Part shown: piece after piece, positions 46,111-58,340 of the stretch
How positions within the stretch are numbered: position 1 is the stretch's first letter
Layout of the letters: each line of letters opens with the position of its first letter
Assembly: GCA_021521415.1 (NCBI GenBank)
Contig: JAIQDT010004231.1
Span: forward strand, 134,001 to 198,000
Length of the DNA stretch: 64,000 bases
Source: Bidens hawaiensis
Taxonomy: Eukaryota > Streptophyta > Magnoliopsida > Asterales > Asteraceae
Reading direction: 5' to 3'
The notes under the pieces: generated by a model
Databases searched by the model: none
What the model saw: only the letters and a program-made list of their open reading frames with translations
What the model was told of the DNA's origin: nothing
Made by a program: the position numbers and the translations under genes

Positions 46111-48701
46111 TTAATTTTTCAAGGGCTTTAGTCTCATTCCCATGGACGACTTCTGAACTAACTCTCTACTTAGGTCTTTTGTTAGCGGATCCGCAATATT
46201 ATCCTTTGACTTCACGTAGTCAACAGTGATAATTCCAATAGATATTAGTTGTCGTACCGAATTATGTCTACGTCTAATATGTCTATTCTTATCATTATAA
46301 ATTGTGCTATTAGCTCTGCCAATTGCCGATTGGCTATCACAATGTATACAGATGGCCGATGCCGGTGATATGGGCTAAATTATTTATAAATATTATAAGT
46401 ATTTCTAACACTTTGAGCCACTTTTGGGTTTGTTTTTATTAAGTTTTACTCCTAGTCGGTTCAGATTGAATATATAATAGTCTCGTGAGACAACGAACCA
46501 AAATAAAGTAATTTAACTAAACTTGAGATCAACGAGTTATTATTATTAGAATTAATTATTGTAACTTAAAGTGTTTAGTAAAACAATATGAGCCTATGAG
46601 GTGATAATTTTCTAATGTTGGTAAACATGATTAAAAAATCCAAAATATTATACATGAATACATATATTAAACATATTTGTTTGTTATACAGATGCAAGCT
46701 TAAAGCTCACATAATACTAATATGGTCTTCATTTAAAATTAGTATTGGCCCATGAACATGAAAAGGAAGTCGGTCGTGGAACTATTATTTAAATCAACAA
46801 GCAATTAAGAAGAGGGGGCTGCCCCATAAGGTCAAACGCAGCTAAGGGGGAGCCGTCCCCTGGGTGGCTGTTTTCGGAGCAAAAGAAAAAAAGAAAATAT
46901 CAAGAAATAAAACAAGCAAACACGTAAACCAAGTAAGCATGTCAATTAAATTTCACGGCATATCTTCAAAAAGTGAATTATTCAAGCAGGTTGGCTGCTT
47001 AATTAATTTAACCAGGCTAGTAGCTCAATCATATTTATTTCTTTTTACGATGAACCATAATATATATTTAATCTTTGTTTCATTTGTAGTTATGATATAC
47101 TAAAATTTTATACTGCCTGGGTTTGGATGATTACTTTTTAGACTCGTTTTATTTTTGGTCTAGGATTATTTATAGATTGGTTCATGTTTTGGTAAAGTTT
47201 TTATTGTATTTGGTTGTGATGCGTGTGCGTATTTGGTATTAATTTATTATCAATTTATTGTTCCATATGCGTCTTTGTGAATGTCTTTCATGTATGGATG
47301 CATATTAGGTTGTTTACTGTGTGTTTACAACTAGTTTATGGTATATAGTTAACGTATTTCACAGGAACGGAAATTGAGAGTTTAGAGATACCTTATATTC
47401 TGTCACTTGAGAGACCGGGAGGTAATTAAGTGTTGTTTGTTTTGGTCTTTTGCGGGTTTGGGTAGTGATTGCACGGGAGTGAGTTACCCTAGATTCCATT
47501 AGATTCTCACAGATCCGAATTATAACCTAAATTTAATAAGAATACCCTTTTACGCCTTAGGGTGTTTTGTGATTAGAGAGACCGGGAGGTAATTTAATCT
47601 TTGGGTACATTAGCATAGTTAGGTAAGGTGAGACCGGGAGGTGATCCGAACCATTAAACCGTTGAGCTTTACATGATATTTAGGGTTCTTATGTATTGTT
47701 GGTGAGAACGGGAGGTGATCTAGCTTACTATAGTTATTCCTTAAATTTCATATTTTTAGAATACGGTACCATTCATTAAACCATTGCCGAGAGTTTACGA
47801 GTTGACTAGTATGATTCCTTGCCTAGGTAGTTGTTCTCCCTATTTGAGTTTTACCCCTATTTTTTTCGCATCAGTTTTAGTTTAAGTATTATTTTGTTTA
47901 TATTTAATAATTAAAAAAGACAAAAATCAATTAAATCTATTTATTTAAGTTATTAGTCAGAGTCTAGTTTAGGTGTCGCTAGTGTCCTTTGGGTTCGATA
48001 TCCGGATTTCATTAGGCTTTACTACAGTTGATGGGTACATTTGCCTGTCTAGTGGTCTAGCATTAGGAGAGTCTAGATTTATAAATTTAAAACTAGAGTG
48101 TCTAGGTTAGGTTAAGTTTTTAATAGACCGTTTCGCACAACAGCCGGCTTAGGCCATCTTGGTATATCCTCAACAAATTGACGTAACCATTCTACCTCTT
48201 CGTCCGCTTTATCTAGGGCGATGAATTTTGATTCCATCATGGATCTAGCTATAACCGTTTGTTTAGACGATTTCCACGATATAGCAGCACCTCCAAGTGT
48301 GAATACATACCCACCTGTTGCTCTGAAATCATTTGTGTCAGATATCCAATTTGCATCACAATGTCCTTCGACAACTGCTGGATATCTGTTATAATGTAAC
48401 CCGTATTCTCTAGTGTATCTTAGGCACCGAAGCAACCGAATCATACAGTTCCAATGACTTGAACTTGGGTTGCTTGTGTATCTACTTAGCTTGCTCACAG
48501 CATATGCTAAGTCGGGTCTAGTGCAACTCATAAGATACATCAAACTGCTAATAATTCTTGAGTATTCCAACTGGTTAACCGGTTCACCTCTATTCTTAGC
48601 TAGATGTTGACTCGTGTCAATGGGAGTTCTAGCTACATTAGAGTCATTCGCATTAAACTTCTCAAGAATTTTGCTCACGTAATGGGATTGACGTGTATTA
48701 T
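46111..48701 (-). pseudogene. C3 RT end and RNase H, split by S2
   Basis: The upper part (48701-48143) begins in the RT C-terminus ([16 protein letters not shown]) and encodes '[20 protein letters not shown]', '[17 protein letters not shown]', then RNase H ('[16 protein letters not shown]' with a catalytic Asp, '[14 protein letters not shown]' with the Glu). After S2 the frame resumes at 46360 ('ICIHCDSQSAIGRA', 'RHIRRRHNSVRQLISIGI', 'YVKSKDNIADPLTKDLSREL') and stops at 46111. The two halves are in frame once S2 and one TSD copy are ignored, so this part was open when S2 landed. Upstream RT, integrase and protease are deleted. Type: copia, different lineage from C1/C2. Confidence 0.88.
46366..48142. 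mobile_element. S2: solo LTR in C3 RNase H
   Basis: A 1777-bp sequence starting TGATATGGGC and ending GCACAACA, flanked by the 5-bp duplication GCCGG (46361-46365 and 48143-48147). No coding region is present. It contains four copies of 'gag(a)accgggaggt' (about 47410, 47578, 47631, 47704). The TG/CA ends and 5-bp duplication fit a solo LTR. The family is not identified; orientation is unknown. Confidence 0.8.
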
Positions 48702-48758
48702 AAATTCACACCGGTGAACATCTTTTGTTGCCACTATTTGAAATTCACACCGGTGAAC
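48702..48758. repeat. 18-bp direct repeat at the C3 deletion junction
   Basis: The 18-mer 'aaattcacaccggtgaac' occurs at 48702-48719 and 48741-48758, exactly where gag sequence gives way to RT sequence. It suggests repair with templated filler DNA when the interior of the element was lost. Confidence 0.85.
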
Positions 48759-48880
48759 TTCTCTGGTTTCTTAGCATGAGACGTGACAGCACTCGGCAAC
48801 GAAGCAACCAAACCGGTTGTGACAGCAACCGTGTTTGTCACGATGGCAGAAACAACAGCGCTCATGTGTTGGGATTCCAT
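48734..48880 (-). pseudogene. C3 gag N-terminal fragment
   Basis: From the ATG at 48880, 48 codons (MESQHMSAVVSAIVTNTVAV, ending KKPEKFTGVNFK) run to a TAG at 48734-48736. The 'KF.G.NF..WQQKM' motif is typical of the start of a copia gag. The remaining gag is deleted, and the junction to RT lies a few bases downstream. Confidence 0.8.
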
Positions 48881-49991
48881 TCTGAAATGAAAAATACAAG
48901 AATAATAATAAGTAATCTTTTTAAGTTTGTTGGAAAACTTGTATTATAAATTCCAGAAAATTAAAGAAAAATAAACGAAACAGTAAACCGGGCTTGTGTT
49001 TAACACAATTCCGTTAAATAGATTCTCGGTTTGTTCCCAAGGTACTCCGGTTCGAAACAGAATCGGTGCTTTGTCGGACTCGGACACTTGTCTGAAACGA
49101 AATCGGAAATAACACTGTTGTAGTATGAAGAAGATGAAGTGTGTTTGTTTGGTATGTCTAAACTGAAGAGCTGGTCTGTGACACCCGGTAAATTCCCAAC
49201 CCCTTAAACTAAGTAATTAACCTAATAATTAGGTGATTGTAAATATTATGCGCGCCATGATAGTCAGCGCGTGCATGTGTTATGTGCGCCCTGCGCGAGC
49301 GCACCATGTTAAGAACCAGCGTGAGCATATGTTATATGCGCCATGCGTGAATGATTTGGCTTTATGTTTTCATGTAACTTAAACGTTATGTTGTCTATGG
49401 GTTGACCATCCCGCATGATGCTAAGGCGGGTGCATCCTACATCGTTTATGCGCGTGCGGAAGGGAACTAACCTACCCGCATGGCGGGAACGTTGAGAGCT
49501 AGTTTGTCTGAAGCTCCAAGATGGAATTGACTTCAACATGACTGATCACTATGTTGAAATACCAAGACCACCTGGAGAATCTACAAATGAAACTCAAATG
49601 TCCCTAACTGCGAGAAGGTTACGCACCTACCCGCAGCAAAGACATGTCCTACACGCAGAAAGCTATGCGCACCAAGTTATACGCGCAGAACACTTAGTCA
49701 AAATGTTCAGATTTAAGGAAATTGTCCCCGCCCAAAAGAGGGCGGTAGCGTGTTTCAGAAAACTACTTTTTACTGTACACTGTCTAAAGCACTGAAAAAG
49801 CAAACTGTAAAAGTCAACTGCCAGCCACCCACTCTCACCAGCCACAGCCCTGCATGTCCTGTCCATATCAAATCAGAATCTTTAATCTACTTTTCTACTC
49901 TTTTTAATAAATAATAATAATTTCCATACTTTATCATCATTTCAAAAGATTACAATTCCCTAAAGCAAGGGATTGTGTTCCCTTGAGTTTG

Positions 49992-50000
49992 CCTATAAAT
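49992..50000 (+). promoter_or_regulatory. G2 5' LTR TATA box
   Basis: CCTATAAAT followed by an A/C-rich leader ('caaaacacacttcaaagaac', about 50020) is a good plant TATA context. The transcript would start about 30 bp downstream. The same site in the 3' LTR is 56916-56924. Confidence 0.6.
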
Positions 50001-50267
50001 TTGTAGCCTAAATTATCACCCAAAACACACTTCAAAGAACTACGAACTTGCACTAATCCTTTCCCAAGCATCCGTTGTTTCCAGCTCCAATCTTGTTACT
50101 AGGTAAGCCGAGAATATAACCTTGAAACCTACTATCCAACCCTTGTATTCTCCTATTTCTTGATCTTAATATATATACTTGTTATTTGATCGTATTCTAG
50201 ACCTTCGATTCCGAGGCCAACACCAAGAAAACCCGAATCTCGATTAATCCCTTAACAAGAACCTCAG

Positions 50268-51094
50268 GTGAGTCTCACAGCCCCTATTTTCACTGTTTTC
50301 ACTGTTTTTAAACTGCTTTCGGGGCGAGGGACACGTACTTAAATAATGTTTTATCATGGTATACTTACAAGCTATGAAAGCGATTATGTGTTTAAGTTAT
50401 GTTTCATGATGAGCAATGCAAACGGTTATCTAAGGTTTTCAATGTATGTGCGCTAGAACTCGAGTAAGTGATCACTTTACCATTGGAACTCTAAGGGTAG
50501 GGACTGCTGGTTTGATCCGCCCGCTCGTAGGGGTCGCACCTCTTTGCATGGACGAGTGCCTGGCATGGGGCAGTACTATGGGGTTGAGCCCGCTCGTAGG
50601 GGTCGCGCCTCTTTGCATGGACGAGCGCCTTGTTTTCCGGCACAACTTCCGCGCGTAACCCGCGGGACGGAATTATTATTTTAGCTCGTAGGGGCAATGC
50701 CTCTTTGCATGGACGAGCACAGTTTCTCAGAATTGTTCGCGCGTAACCCGCGGGACAGTATCCTTAGCTCGTAGGGGCAATGCCTCTTTGCATAGACGAG
50801 CATAGTTTTCCAGAAACGTCTGCGCGTAACCCGCGGGACGGTATTACATTATTTTAGCTCGTAGTGGCAGCGCCACTTACACAGACGAGCACAGTTCCCA
50901 GAAATGTTCGCGCGTAACCCGCGGAACGGTTTTATCAGAATATGTTAATATAACTGTCTTACCAAGCATGTGTTTTAATGAGGCTAACAGAATATGTTTC
51001 AGAATGATTATGATGCAATACGATTTATCAAGTTACTAAAACTTGTGAACTCACTCAGTTTATACTGATTCAAATGTTTTTACGTGTCTTTCAG
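50268..51094 (+). other. Putative leader intron in G2 5' LTR
   Basis: CTCAG|GTGAGT at 50267/50268 matches the plant donor consensus, and TGTCTTTCAG at 51094 is a strong acceptor. The 827-bp interval contains the whole hairpin-forming tandem array. Equivalent pairs occur in S1 and G1. Confidence 0.45.
50523..50932 (+). repeat. Five-unit hairpin tandem array in G2 5' LTR
   Basis: Units start GCTCGTAG at 50523, 50592, 50684, 50767 and 50857 (69-92 bp apart). Each has 'gctcgtaggggc', 'cctctttgcat' and 'gacgagc', so GCTCGT pairs with ACGAGC. Most also carry 'gcgcgtaacccgcgggac'. The last unit shows paired changes in its stem ('agtggcagcgccactta'). Confidence 0.95.
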
Positions 51095-51411
51095 GAGATA
51101 ACTAGGTAGCGCATGGAGTCACACTTAGAGCACCACACGCTGAACATCTAAAACAAGCTTTTTGGAAGATTTTGGTTTTATCCCCTCGATGCGCACGGTT
51201 ACCCGCCGCGCAAGGGGATATGGCGAGGAAATCTTCAGTTTTATACTTGGATGTTTCTTTTTGTAATCTTTGAACAATGTAATGTGTTTGTAATAAACTT
51301 CTCATGCGCAATAAAAATCTTTGAATGTTTTGCAATGGCCCGTGCTTAATTATCAATCCCCACTCGTGCGCGCCCGGCTGTTTCCGCCGCTCAGGGCCGG
51401 GTGTGACAGAT

Positions 51412-51423
51412 TGGTATCAGAGC
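51412..51423 (+). other. G2 primer-binding site (initiator tRNA-Met)
   Basis: TGGTATCAGAGC, a perfect match to the plant PBS, three bases after the LTR end. Confidence 0.97.
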
Positions 51424-51626
51424 ACTGGTTATAGCGAACTAGGAAAAGAAGTTTTTAACCTAGACTATAACCTTTGGGGAATCGCATGAAATATTTTCAA
51501 AAGAATATGTTCAAAAGAAAAATCACACACGCACTTAGGAACACGGGTCACAGTGTCTAGAGATAAGAACATTATGTGCTCTGAGTACATGCGCTAAGTT
51601 TGTTATATTTTCTTTTTATGAAAAGA

Positions 51627-54600
51627 ATGCCTCCAACCAGAGCCAAGGGAATTACCATGACACCCGAGGAGCTCGCAGAAATAATCGCGCAGGCGATTGC
51701 AACACATGAGGCCAGCAAGGCCGAATCTAGTCAGGGTCGCCAAGAGAACGAGACCCCAGAACCCGAATCAGGAGCCTTGGACAAAGGATGCTCCTATAAA
51801 ACATTCATGGCCTGTAGGCCTTGGCCGTTCAAAGGCACCGAAGGAGCCATTGGGCTCTACAATTGGATTGACAAGATGGAGACAGTTCTCTCCATCAGCG
51901 GATGTAGTGAAAACCAAAAGGTCCTTTACGCGACCTGCATGTTCCAAGAAGCAGCTTCGTCTTGGTGGAAGCTCCAAGTAAAGACTTTGGGGCGAGAAAT
52001 TGCTCTTCACAAGACCTGGGAAGAATTGAAAGAAATGATGATGAGAAAGTTCTGCTCTCGCGCAGAAATTCAGAGCTTGCAACAAGAATTCTGGAACCAC
52101 ACCATGGTAGGAACGGATATCGATGCCTACACCAATCGTTTCAACGAGCTTTGCCAGCTGGTGCCAGACATGGCAAACACAGAAGAAAAGAAAATCGAGA
52201 GGTACATCTTTGGGTTACCCCCTGTCGTTAGAGTCCCGCTCAACGCCGCCGCACCTCCGACCTTTGACGAGGCGGTTGCGCGAGCCATCACCCTTACAAG
52301 GGATACGGTTCGTGCGGGTATGTTGACCACCCGCTTGAACGAGCAGCGAACCTCCGACTCCAAGAGGAAATGGAACTCCCACCGAGGGTCAGACTTCAAG
52401 CAGCCACCGCCCAAGAAGCAGGAAAGCACAAGGGTTTACGCGATTCAAGCCGCGGAACCATCAAGAAAAGGATACAGCGGGCCTCGCCCATGGTGCAGCA
52501 AATGCAAGTATCACCACGAGGGTGAATGCGCAAAAATCGAATGCGCCAAATGTGGCAGATCAGGACACAAGGCGATGAATTGTCGCATCAGAGAAGCTGG
52601 ATCGAGCGACAGCTGCTACGCATGCGGGAAGCCTGGACACTTCAGTCGGGATTGCCCACAGAAAGGAAACCATGCTCCCGGGAGAGCTTTTGTGATCGGC
52701 GCGGGTGAAGCAAAGGAAGAACCGAATGTGGTAACCGGTACGTTTTTGCTTAACGGTCATTATGCATCTGTCTTATTTGATACTGGCGCTGACCTAAGTT
52801 TTATATCCCATGAGTTTAAAAACTCCCTGGGCTTAGCGACCAGTAAGCTAGACAAACCTTATACTATAGAACTAGCCAATGGTAGGCAGTTATGCGCGAA
52901 TGAAAGGACTGAGCAATGTGTATTAGTCATGGGAGGTCATGAGTTCAATATAAACTTGTTGCCAATAGATTTGGGAAGTTTCGATATTGTGGTAGGTATG
53001 GATTGGTTGGTCGAGAATCTCGCGGAGATTGTTTGTCATGAGAAGCAGGTTCGGATCCCACTGTTGAACGGAGAAACTTTGATGATTCAAGGGGAAAGAA
53101 GGGGAGTTGCGACGAAACTGATTTCATGCCTAAAGGCGCGTAAGTGCCTAAGGAAAGGGTGCTACGCCTTCCTGGCGCATGTAGTAAAGAAAGGAGATGA
53201 GCGAAGAATTGAAGACTTACCAGTAGTGCGCGAATTTCCAGAAGTTTTTCCTGAAGATTTGCCCGGGTTACCGCCGCCGCGGCAAGTCGAGTTTCATATT
53301 GATTTGGTCCCAGGAGCTGCGCCAGTAGCTCGAGCGCCTTATCGATTAGCTCCATCTGAGATGCAAGAACTATCCAATCAGTTACAGGAACTATTGGATA
53401 AGGGTTTCATTCGCCCAAGTTTCTCACCTTGGGGAGCTCCAGTACTGTTTGTAAAGAAGAAGGATGGTTCGTTCAGAATGTGTATTGACTACAGGGAGCT
53501 GAACAAGCTGACAGTCAAGAATCGGTACCCTTTACCGAGGATTGACGACTTATTTGACCAGTTGCAGGGATCCAGTTATTATTCGAAGATAGATCTACGG
53601 TCAGGATACCACCAACTTAGGGTCCATGAGGGAGACGCGCCAAAGACAGCCTTCCGAACTAGATATGGCCATTATGAGTTCTTAGTGATGCCTTTCGGGC
53701 TAACTAATGCGCCGGCTATATTCATGGATCTGATGAACCGTGTGTGCAAACCATACTTGGACAAGTTTGTGATTGTGTTTATAGATGATATTCTGATTTA
53801 CTCTCGGACCAAGGCCGAGCATGAGCAACACCTGAGATTGATTTTGGAATTGTTAAGGAAAGAAAAGTTGTACGCGAAGTTTTCCAAGTGCGAATTTTGG
53901 CTTAGAGAAGTTCACTTCCTCGGTCACGTTGTAAACGAGGAAGGAATTCACGTTGATCCTTCCAAAGTCAAGGCCATCGAAAACTGGGAAGCGCCAAAAA
54001 CCCCAACTGAGGTGAGGCAATTCCTAGGACTAGCTGGCTACTATCGACGCTTCATTGAGAACTTCTCCAAGATAGCTCTACCTCTGACCGCGCTAACTCA
54101 GAAAGACAGGATGTTTGTTTGGGGCGAAAACCAGGAAGCAGCGTTTCAAATGTTGAAGCAGAAGTTATGTAGTGCGCCAATTCTATCTCTGCCCGAGGGG
54201 ACAGATGACATCGTCGTTTACTGCGACGCTTCACATCAAGGACTCGGATGTGTCCTTATGCAGCGAGACAAAGTCATAGCGTATGCCTCGCGCCAACTTA
54301 AGACCAATGAAAAGAACTACACAACGCATGATCTGGAACTTGGAGCGGTTGTCTTCGCGCTAAAAATTTGGCGCCATTACCTCTATGGTACAAAGTGTAT
54401 AATCTTTACGGATCACAAGAGCCTTCAACATATATTTGATCAAAAGGATTTAAACATGAGGCAACGAAGATGGGTTGAATTGTTGAACGATTATGATTGT
54501 GAAATAAAATACCACCCTGGAAAGGCGAATGTGGTGGCAGACGCGCTAAGTAGGAAGGAGCGAATAAAAACGCTACGAGTCAAGGCTCTAAGGTTGACCA

Positions 54601-56066
54601 TTCACGCAGATCTCTCTACCCGCATCCGAGACGCTCAGCAAGAAGCCTTGAAACCAGAGTTTGTTAAAAACGAAGCCCTTGGGGGAATGATTAAGAGTTT
54701 GGAACTGAAAGAGAACGGCAATCTATATTTCGCTAACCGCATATGGGTCCCTCTCAAGGGAGGATTGCGCGAACAAGTATTGAACGAAGCTCACAAGACG
54801 CGGTATTCCGTACATCCTGGCGCAGACAAGATGTACCAAGATGTTAAAACACTGTATTGGTGGCCCAATCTTAAAGGCGCCATCGCGACGTATGTCAGTA
54901 AGTGCCTAACGTGTTCGAAGGTAAAGGCTGAATATCAGAAACCATCAGGGTTGCTTCAACAGCCAGAAATTCCCATGTGGAAGTGGGAACAAATCTCTAT
55001 GGACTTCATCACCAAACTGCCAAGGACACCTGGGGGTTATGACACAATATGGGTTATTGTGGATCGGCTAACTAAGTCGGCGCACTTCCTGCCGATCAAG
55101 GAAACCGATAAGATGGAAAAGTTAGCCCGATTGTATATTCGAGAAGTAGTTTCAAAACATGGAGTCCCAGTGTCCATCATTTCTGATCGAGATAGTCGGT
55201 TTACATCAAGGTTTTGGAGATCGTTACAAGGAGCTCTAGGTACTCGCCTTGATATGAGTACAGCTTATCATCCTCAAACGGATGGGCAAAGCGAGCGAAC
55301 AATCCAGACATTGGAAGATATGCTGCGCGCGTGCGCAATCGATTTCGAAGGTAGCTGGGATACTCATCTCCCATTGGTTGAATTTTCTTACAACAATAGC
55401 TATCACACAAGTATCAAGGCTGCGCCATTCGAAGCTTTGTATGGGCGCAAGTGTAGATCCCCACTGTGCTGGGCTGAAGTGGGTGACAAGCAAATGACTG
55501 GTCCAGAAGTGATCCAAGAAACAACAGACAAGATTTTTCAGATAAGGGATCGCCTTAAGGCAGCGCGCGACAGACAGAAAAGTTATGCTGATATGAGAAG
55601 GAAACCGTTGGAGTTTCAAGTAGGTGATAAAGTACTTTTGAAAGTCTCTCCATGGAAAGGAGTCCCCCGTTTCGGCAAGCGAGGAAAGTTGAATCCGCGC
55701 TACATTGGACCATTTGAGATCCTGGAAAGGATCGGTCCGGTTGCTTATAAACTTCGTTTATCCGCCGAACTCAGTGGAGTTCATGATACGTTTCATGTGT
55801 CCAACCTCAAAAAGTGCTTATCTGACGAAACGTTAATTTTGCCGATGGAAGAGATTCACATCGACAAACAGCTGCACTTCGTAGAAGAACCTATAGCAGT
55901 AACCGATTGGAAAGAACAAAGGTTGCGCAGAAGCAGAATCAAGTTGGTAAAAGTTCAATGGAACTCAAGGCGTGGGCCTGAATTCACTTGGGAAAGAGAA
56001 GATCAGATGCGCATAAAATACCCACACCTCTTTCAGAACATGGCTTCTGCCAGCAACGTCTCCTAA
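51627..56066 (+). CDS. G2 gag-pol polyprotein
   Basis: One open frame of 1479 codons. The frame is open upstream to 51600, but I chose the ATG at 51627 because chromovirus gags start MPP[R/T]. Domains (residues from this Met): gag capsid-like region (about 90-220, '[16 protein letters not shown]'), CCHC knuckles at about 306 ([14 protein letters not shown]) and 330 ([14 protein letters not shown]), aspartic protease DTGA at 385, reverse transcriptase with FIDD at about 718-721, RNase H from Asp 867 ('[15 protein letters not shown]'), integrase H2C2 finger ('[11 protein letters not shown]', '[12 protein letters not shown]') and DDE core Asp 1126, Asp 1187, Glu 1223 (spacing 60 and 35), GPF/Y-type module ('[19 protein letters not shown]') and a chromodomain-like C-terminus ('[19 protein letters not shown]'). 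No stop or frameshift. It acts in cytoplasmic particles and then in the nucleus during integration. Confidence 0.97.
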   Translation: MPPTRAKGITMTPEELAEIIAQAIATHEASKAESSQGRQENETPEPESGALDKGCSYKTFMACRPWPFKGTEGAIGLYNWIDKMETVLSISGCSENQKVLYATCMFQEAASSWWKLQVKTLGREIALHKTWEELKEMMMRKFCSRAEIQSLQQEFWNHTMVGTDIDAYTNRFNELCQLVPDMANTEEKKIERYIFGLPPVVRVPLNAAAPPTFDEAVARAITLTRDTVRAGMLTTRLNEQRTSDSKRKWNSHRGSDFKQPPPKKQESTRVYAIQAAEPSRKGYSGPRPWCSKCKYHHEGECAKIECAKCGRSGHKAMNCRIREAGSSDSCYACGKPGHFSRDCPQKGNHAPGRAFVIGAGEAKEEPNVVTGTFLLNGHYASVLFDTGADLSFISHEFKNSLGLATSKLDKPYTIELANGRQLCANERTEQCVLVMGGHEFNINLLPIDLGSFDIVVGMDWLVENLAEIVCHEKQVRIPLLNGETLMIQGERRGVATKLISCLKARKCLRKGCYAFLAHVVKKGDERRIEDLPVVREFPEVFPEDLPGLPPPRQVEFHIDLVPGAAPVARAPYRLAPSEMQELSNQLQELLDKGFIRPSFSPWGAPVLFVKKKDGSFRMCIDYRELNKLTVKNRYPLPRIDDLFDQLQGSSYYSKIDLRSGYHQLRVHEGDAPKTAFRTRYGHYEFLVMPFGLTNAPAIFMDLMNRVCKPYLDKFVIVFIDDILIYSRTKAEHEQHLRLILELLRKEKLYAKFSKCEFWLREVHFLGHVVNEEGIHVDPSKVKAIENWEAPKTPTEVRQFLGLAGYYRRFIENFSKIALPLTALTQKDRMFVWGENQEAAFQMLKQKLCSAPILSLPEGTDDIVVYCDASHQGLGCVLMQRDKVIAYASRQLKTNEKNYTTHDLELGAVVFALKIWRHYLYGTKCIIFTDHKSLQHIFDQKDLNMRQRRWVELLNDYDCEIKYHPGKANVVADALSRKERIKTLRVKALRLTIHADLSTRIRDAQQEALKPEFVKNEALGGMIKSLELKENGNLYFANRIWVPLKGGLREQVLNEAHKTRYSVHPGADKMYQDVKTLYWWPNLKGAIATYVSKCLTCSKVKAEYQKPSGLLQQPEIPMWKWEQISMDFITKLPRTPGGYDTIWVIVDRLTKSAHFLPIKETDKMEKLARLYIREVVSKHGVPVSIISDRDSRFTSRFWRSLQGALGTRLDMSTAYHPQTDGQSERTIQTLEDMLRACAIDFEGSWDTHLPLVEFSYNNSYHTSIKAAPFEALYGRKCRSPLCWAEVGDKQMTGPEVIQETTDKIFQIRDRLKAARDRQKSYADMRRKPLEFQVGDKVLLKVSPWKGVPRFGKRGKLNPRYIGPFEILERIGPVAYKLRLSAELSGVHDTFHVSNLKKCLSDETLILPMEEIHIDKQLHFVEEPIAVTDWKEQRLRRSRIKLVKVQWNSRRGPEFTWEREDQMRIKYPHLFQNMASASNVS

Positions 56067-56090
56067 ATTTCGGGACGAAATTCGTTTAAC

Positions 56091-56100
56091 GAGGGGAGAA
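56091..56100 (+). other. G2 polypurine tract
   Basis: GAGGGGAGAA directly precedes the 3' LTR start TGTGACACC. Confidence 0.95.
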
Positions 56101-58332
56101 TGTGACACCCGGTAAATTCCCAACCCCTTAAACTAAGTAATTAACCTAATAATTAGGTGATTGTAAATATTATGCGCGCCATGATAGTCAGCGCGTGCAT
56201 GTGTTATGTGCGCCCTGCGCGAGCGCACCATGTTAAGAACCAGCGTGAGCATATGTTATATGCGCCATGCGTGAATGATTTGGCTTTATGTTTTCATGTA
56301 ACTTAAACGTTATGTTGTCTATGGGTTGACCATCCCGCATGATGCTAAGGCGGGTGCATCCTACATCGTTTATGCGCGTGCGGAAGGGAACTAACCTACC
56401 CGCATGGCGGGAACGTTGAGAGCTAGTTTGTCTGAAGCTCCAAGATGGAATTGACTTCAACATGACTGATCACTATGTTGAAATACCAAGACCACCTGGA
56501 GAATCTACAAATGAAACTCAAATGTCCCTAACTGCGAGAAGGTTACGCACCTACCCGCAGCAAAGACATGTCCTACACGCAGAAAGCTATGCGCACCAAG
56601 TTATACGCGCAGAACACTTAGTCAAAATGTTCAGATTTAAGGAAATTGTCCCCGCCCAAAAGAGGGCGGTAGCGTGTTTCAGAAAACTACTTTTTACTGT
56701 ACACTGTCTAAAGCACTGAAAAAGCAAACTGTAAAAGTCAACTGCCAGCCACCCACTCTCACCAGCCACAGCCCTGCATGTCCTGTCCATATCAAATCAG
56801 AATCTTTAATCTACTTTTCTACTCTTTTTAATAAATAATAATAATTTCCATACTTTATCATCATTTCAAAAGATTACAATTCCCTAAAGCAAGGGATTGT
56901 GTTCCCTTGAGTTTGCCTATAAATTTGTAGCCTAAATTATCACCCAAAACACACTTCAAAGAACTACGAACTTGCACTAATCCTTTCCCAAGCATCCGTT
57001 GTTTCCAGCTCCAATCTTGTTACTAGGTAAGCCGAGAATATAACCTTGAAACCTACTATCCAACCCTTGTATTCTCCTATTTCTTGATCTTAATATATAT
57101 ACTTGTTATTTGATCGTATTCTAGACCTTCGATTCCGAGGCCAACACCAAGAAAACCCGAATCTCGATTAATCCCTTAACAAGAACCTCAGGTGAGTCTC
57201 ACAGCCCCTATTTTCACTGTTTTCACTGTTTTTAAACTGCTTTCGGGGCGAGGGACACGTACTTAAATAATGTTTTATCATGGTATACTTACAAGCTATG
57301 AAAGCGATTATGTGTTTAAGTTATGTTTCATGATGAGCAATGCAAACGGTTATCTAAGGTTTTCAATGTATGTGCGCTAGAACTCGAGTAAGTGATCACT
57401 TTACCATTGGAACTCTAAGGGTAGGGACTGCTGGTTTGATCCGCCCGCTCGTAGGGGTCGCACCTCTTTGCATGGACGAGTGCCTGGCATGGGGCAGTAC
57501 TATGGGGTTGAGCCCGCTCGTAGGGGTCGCGCCTCTTTGCATGGACGAGCGCCTTGTTTTCCGGCACAACGTCCGCGCGTAACCCGCGGGACGGAATTAT
57601 TATTTTAGCTCGTAGGGGCAATGCCTCTTTGCATGGACGAGCACAGTTTCTCAGAATTGTTCGCGCGTAACCCGCGGGACAGTATCCTTAGCTCGTAGGG
57701 GCAATGCCTCTTTGCATAGACGAGCATAGTTTTCCAGAAACGTCTGCGCGTAACCCGCGGGACGGTATTACATTATTTTAGCTCGTAGTGGCAGCGCCAC
57801 TTACACAGACGAGCACAGTTCCCAGAAATGTTCGCGCGTAACCCGCGGAACGGTTTTATCAGAATATGTTAATATAACTGTCTTACCAAGCATGTGTTTT
57901 AATGAGGCTAACAGAATATGTTTCAGAATGATTATGATGCAATACGATTTATCAAGTTACTAAAACTTGTGAACTCACTCAGTTTATACTGATTCAAATG
58001 TTTTTACGTGTCTTTCAGGAGATAACTAGGTAGCGCATGGAGTCACACTTAGAGCACCACACGCTGAACATCTAAAACAAGCTTTTTGGAAGATTTTGGT
58101 TTTATCCCCTCGATGCGCACGGTTACCCGCCGCGCAAGGGGATATGGCGAGGAAATCTTCAGTTTTATACTTGGATGTTTCTTTTTGTAATCTTTGAACA
58201 ATGTAATGTGTTTGTAATAAACTTCTCATGCGCAATAAAAATCTTTGAATGTTTTGCAATGGCCCGTGCTTAATTATCAATCCCCACTCGTGCGCGCCCG
58301 GCTGTTTCCGCCGCTCAGGGCCGGGTGTGACA
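56101..58332 (+). repeat. G2 3' LTR
   Basis: 2232 bp, at a constant offset of 6924 from the 5' LTR. Only one substitution was noticed. It carries the same TATA box (56916-56924), donor/acceptor pair and tandem array. Confidence 0.98.
57447..57856 (+). repeat. Hairpin tandem array in G2 3' LTR
   Basis: Same five units as 50523-50932. The single LTR substitution noticed lies in its second unit. Confidence 0.95.
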
Positions 58333-58340
58333 TGGTCTGT

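Larger units (their letters stand above)
49177..51408 (+). repeat. G2 5' LTR
   Basis: 2232 bp. U3 runs to about 50025, with a TATA box at 49992-50000. The long R-U5 region contains a five-unit tandem array (50523-50932) within a putative intron (50268-51094). Frequent GCGC-rich words ('atgcgcgccatg', 'gtgcgccctgcgcgagcgca') lie near the 5' edge. Confidence 0.98.
49177..58332 (+). mobile_element. G2: intact Ty3-gypsy chromovirus (Tekay/Del-like)
   Basis: A 9156-bp element flanked by the duplication TGGTC (49172-49176 and 58333-58337), with two 2232-bp LTRs (TGTGACACC...GGTGTGACA), a perfect PBS, one full-length gag-pol frame and a polypurine tract. I noticed one LTR difference (T at about 50647, G at about 57571). 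All landmarks required for autonomous retrotransposition are present. Its RT, integrase and tail are closely related to those of G1. Confidence 0.98.

Noticed and set aside
49309..49866. Small open frames in the G2 LTR (repeated at 56233-56790)
   Set aside because: Identical copies in both LTRs, overlapping on both strands, no domain. They are chance frames in U3.
50446..50697. Regular repeats with spacers, superficially CRISPR-like
   Set aside because: Repeats are unequal, contain hairpins, lie in both LTRs of a plant retrotransposon and have no unique spacers.
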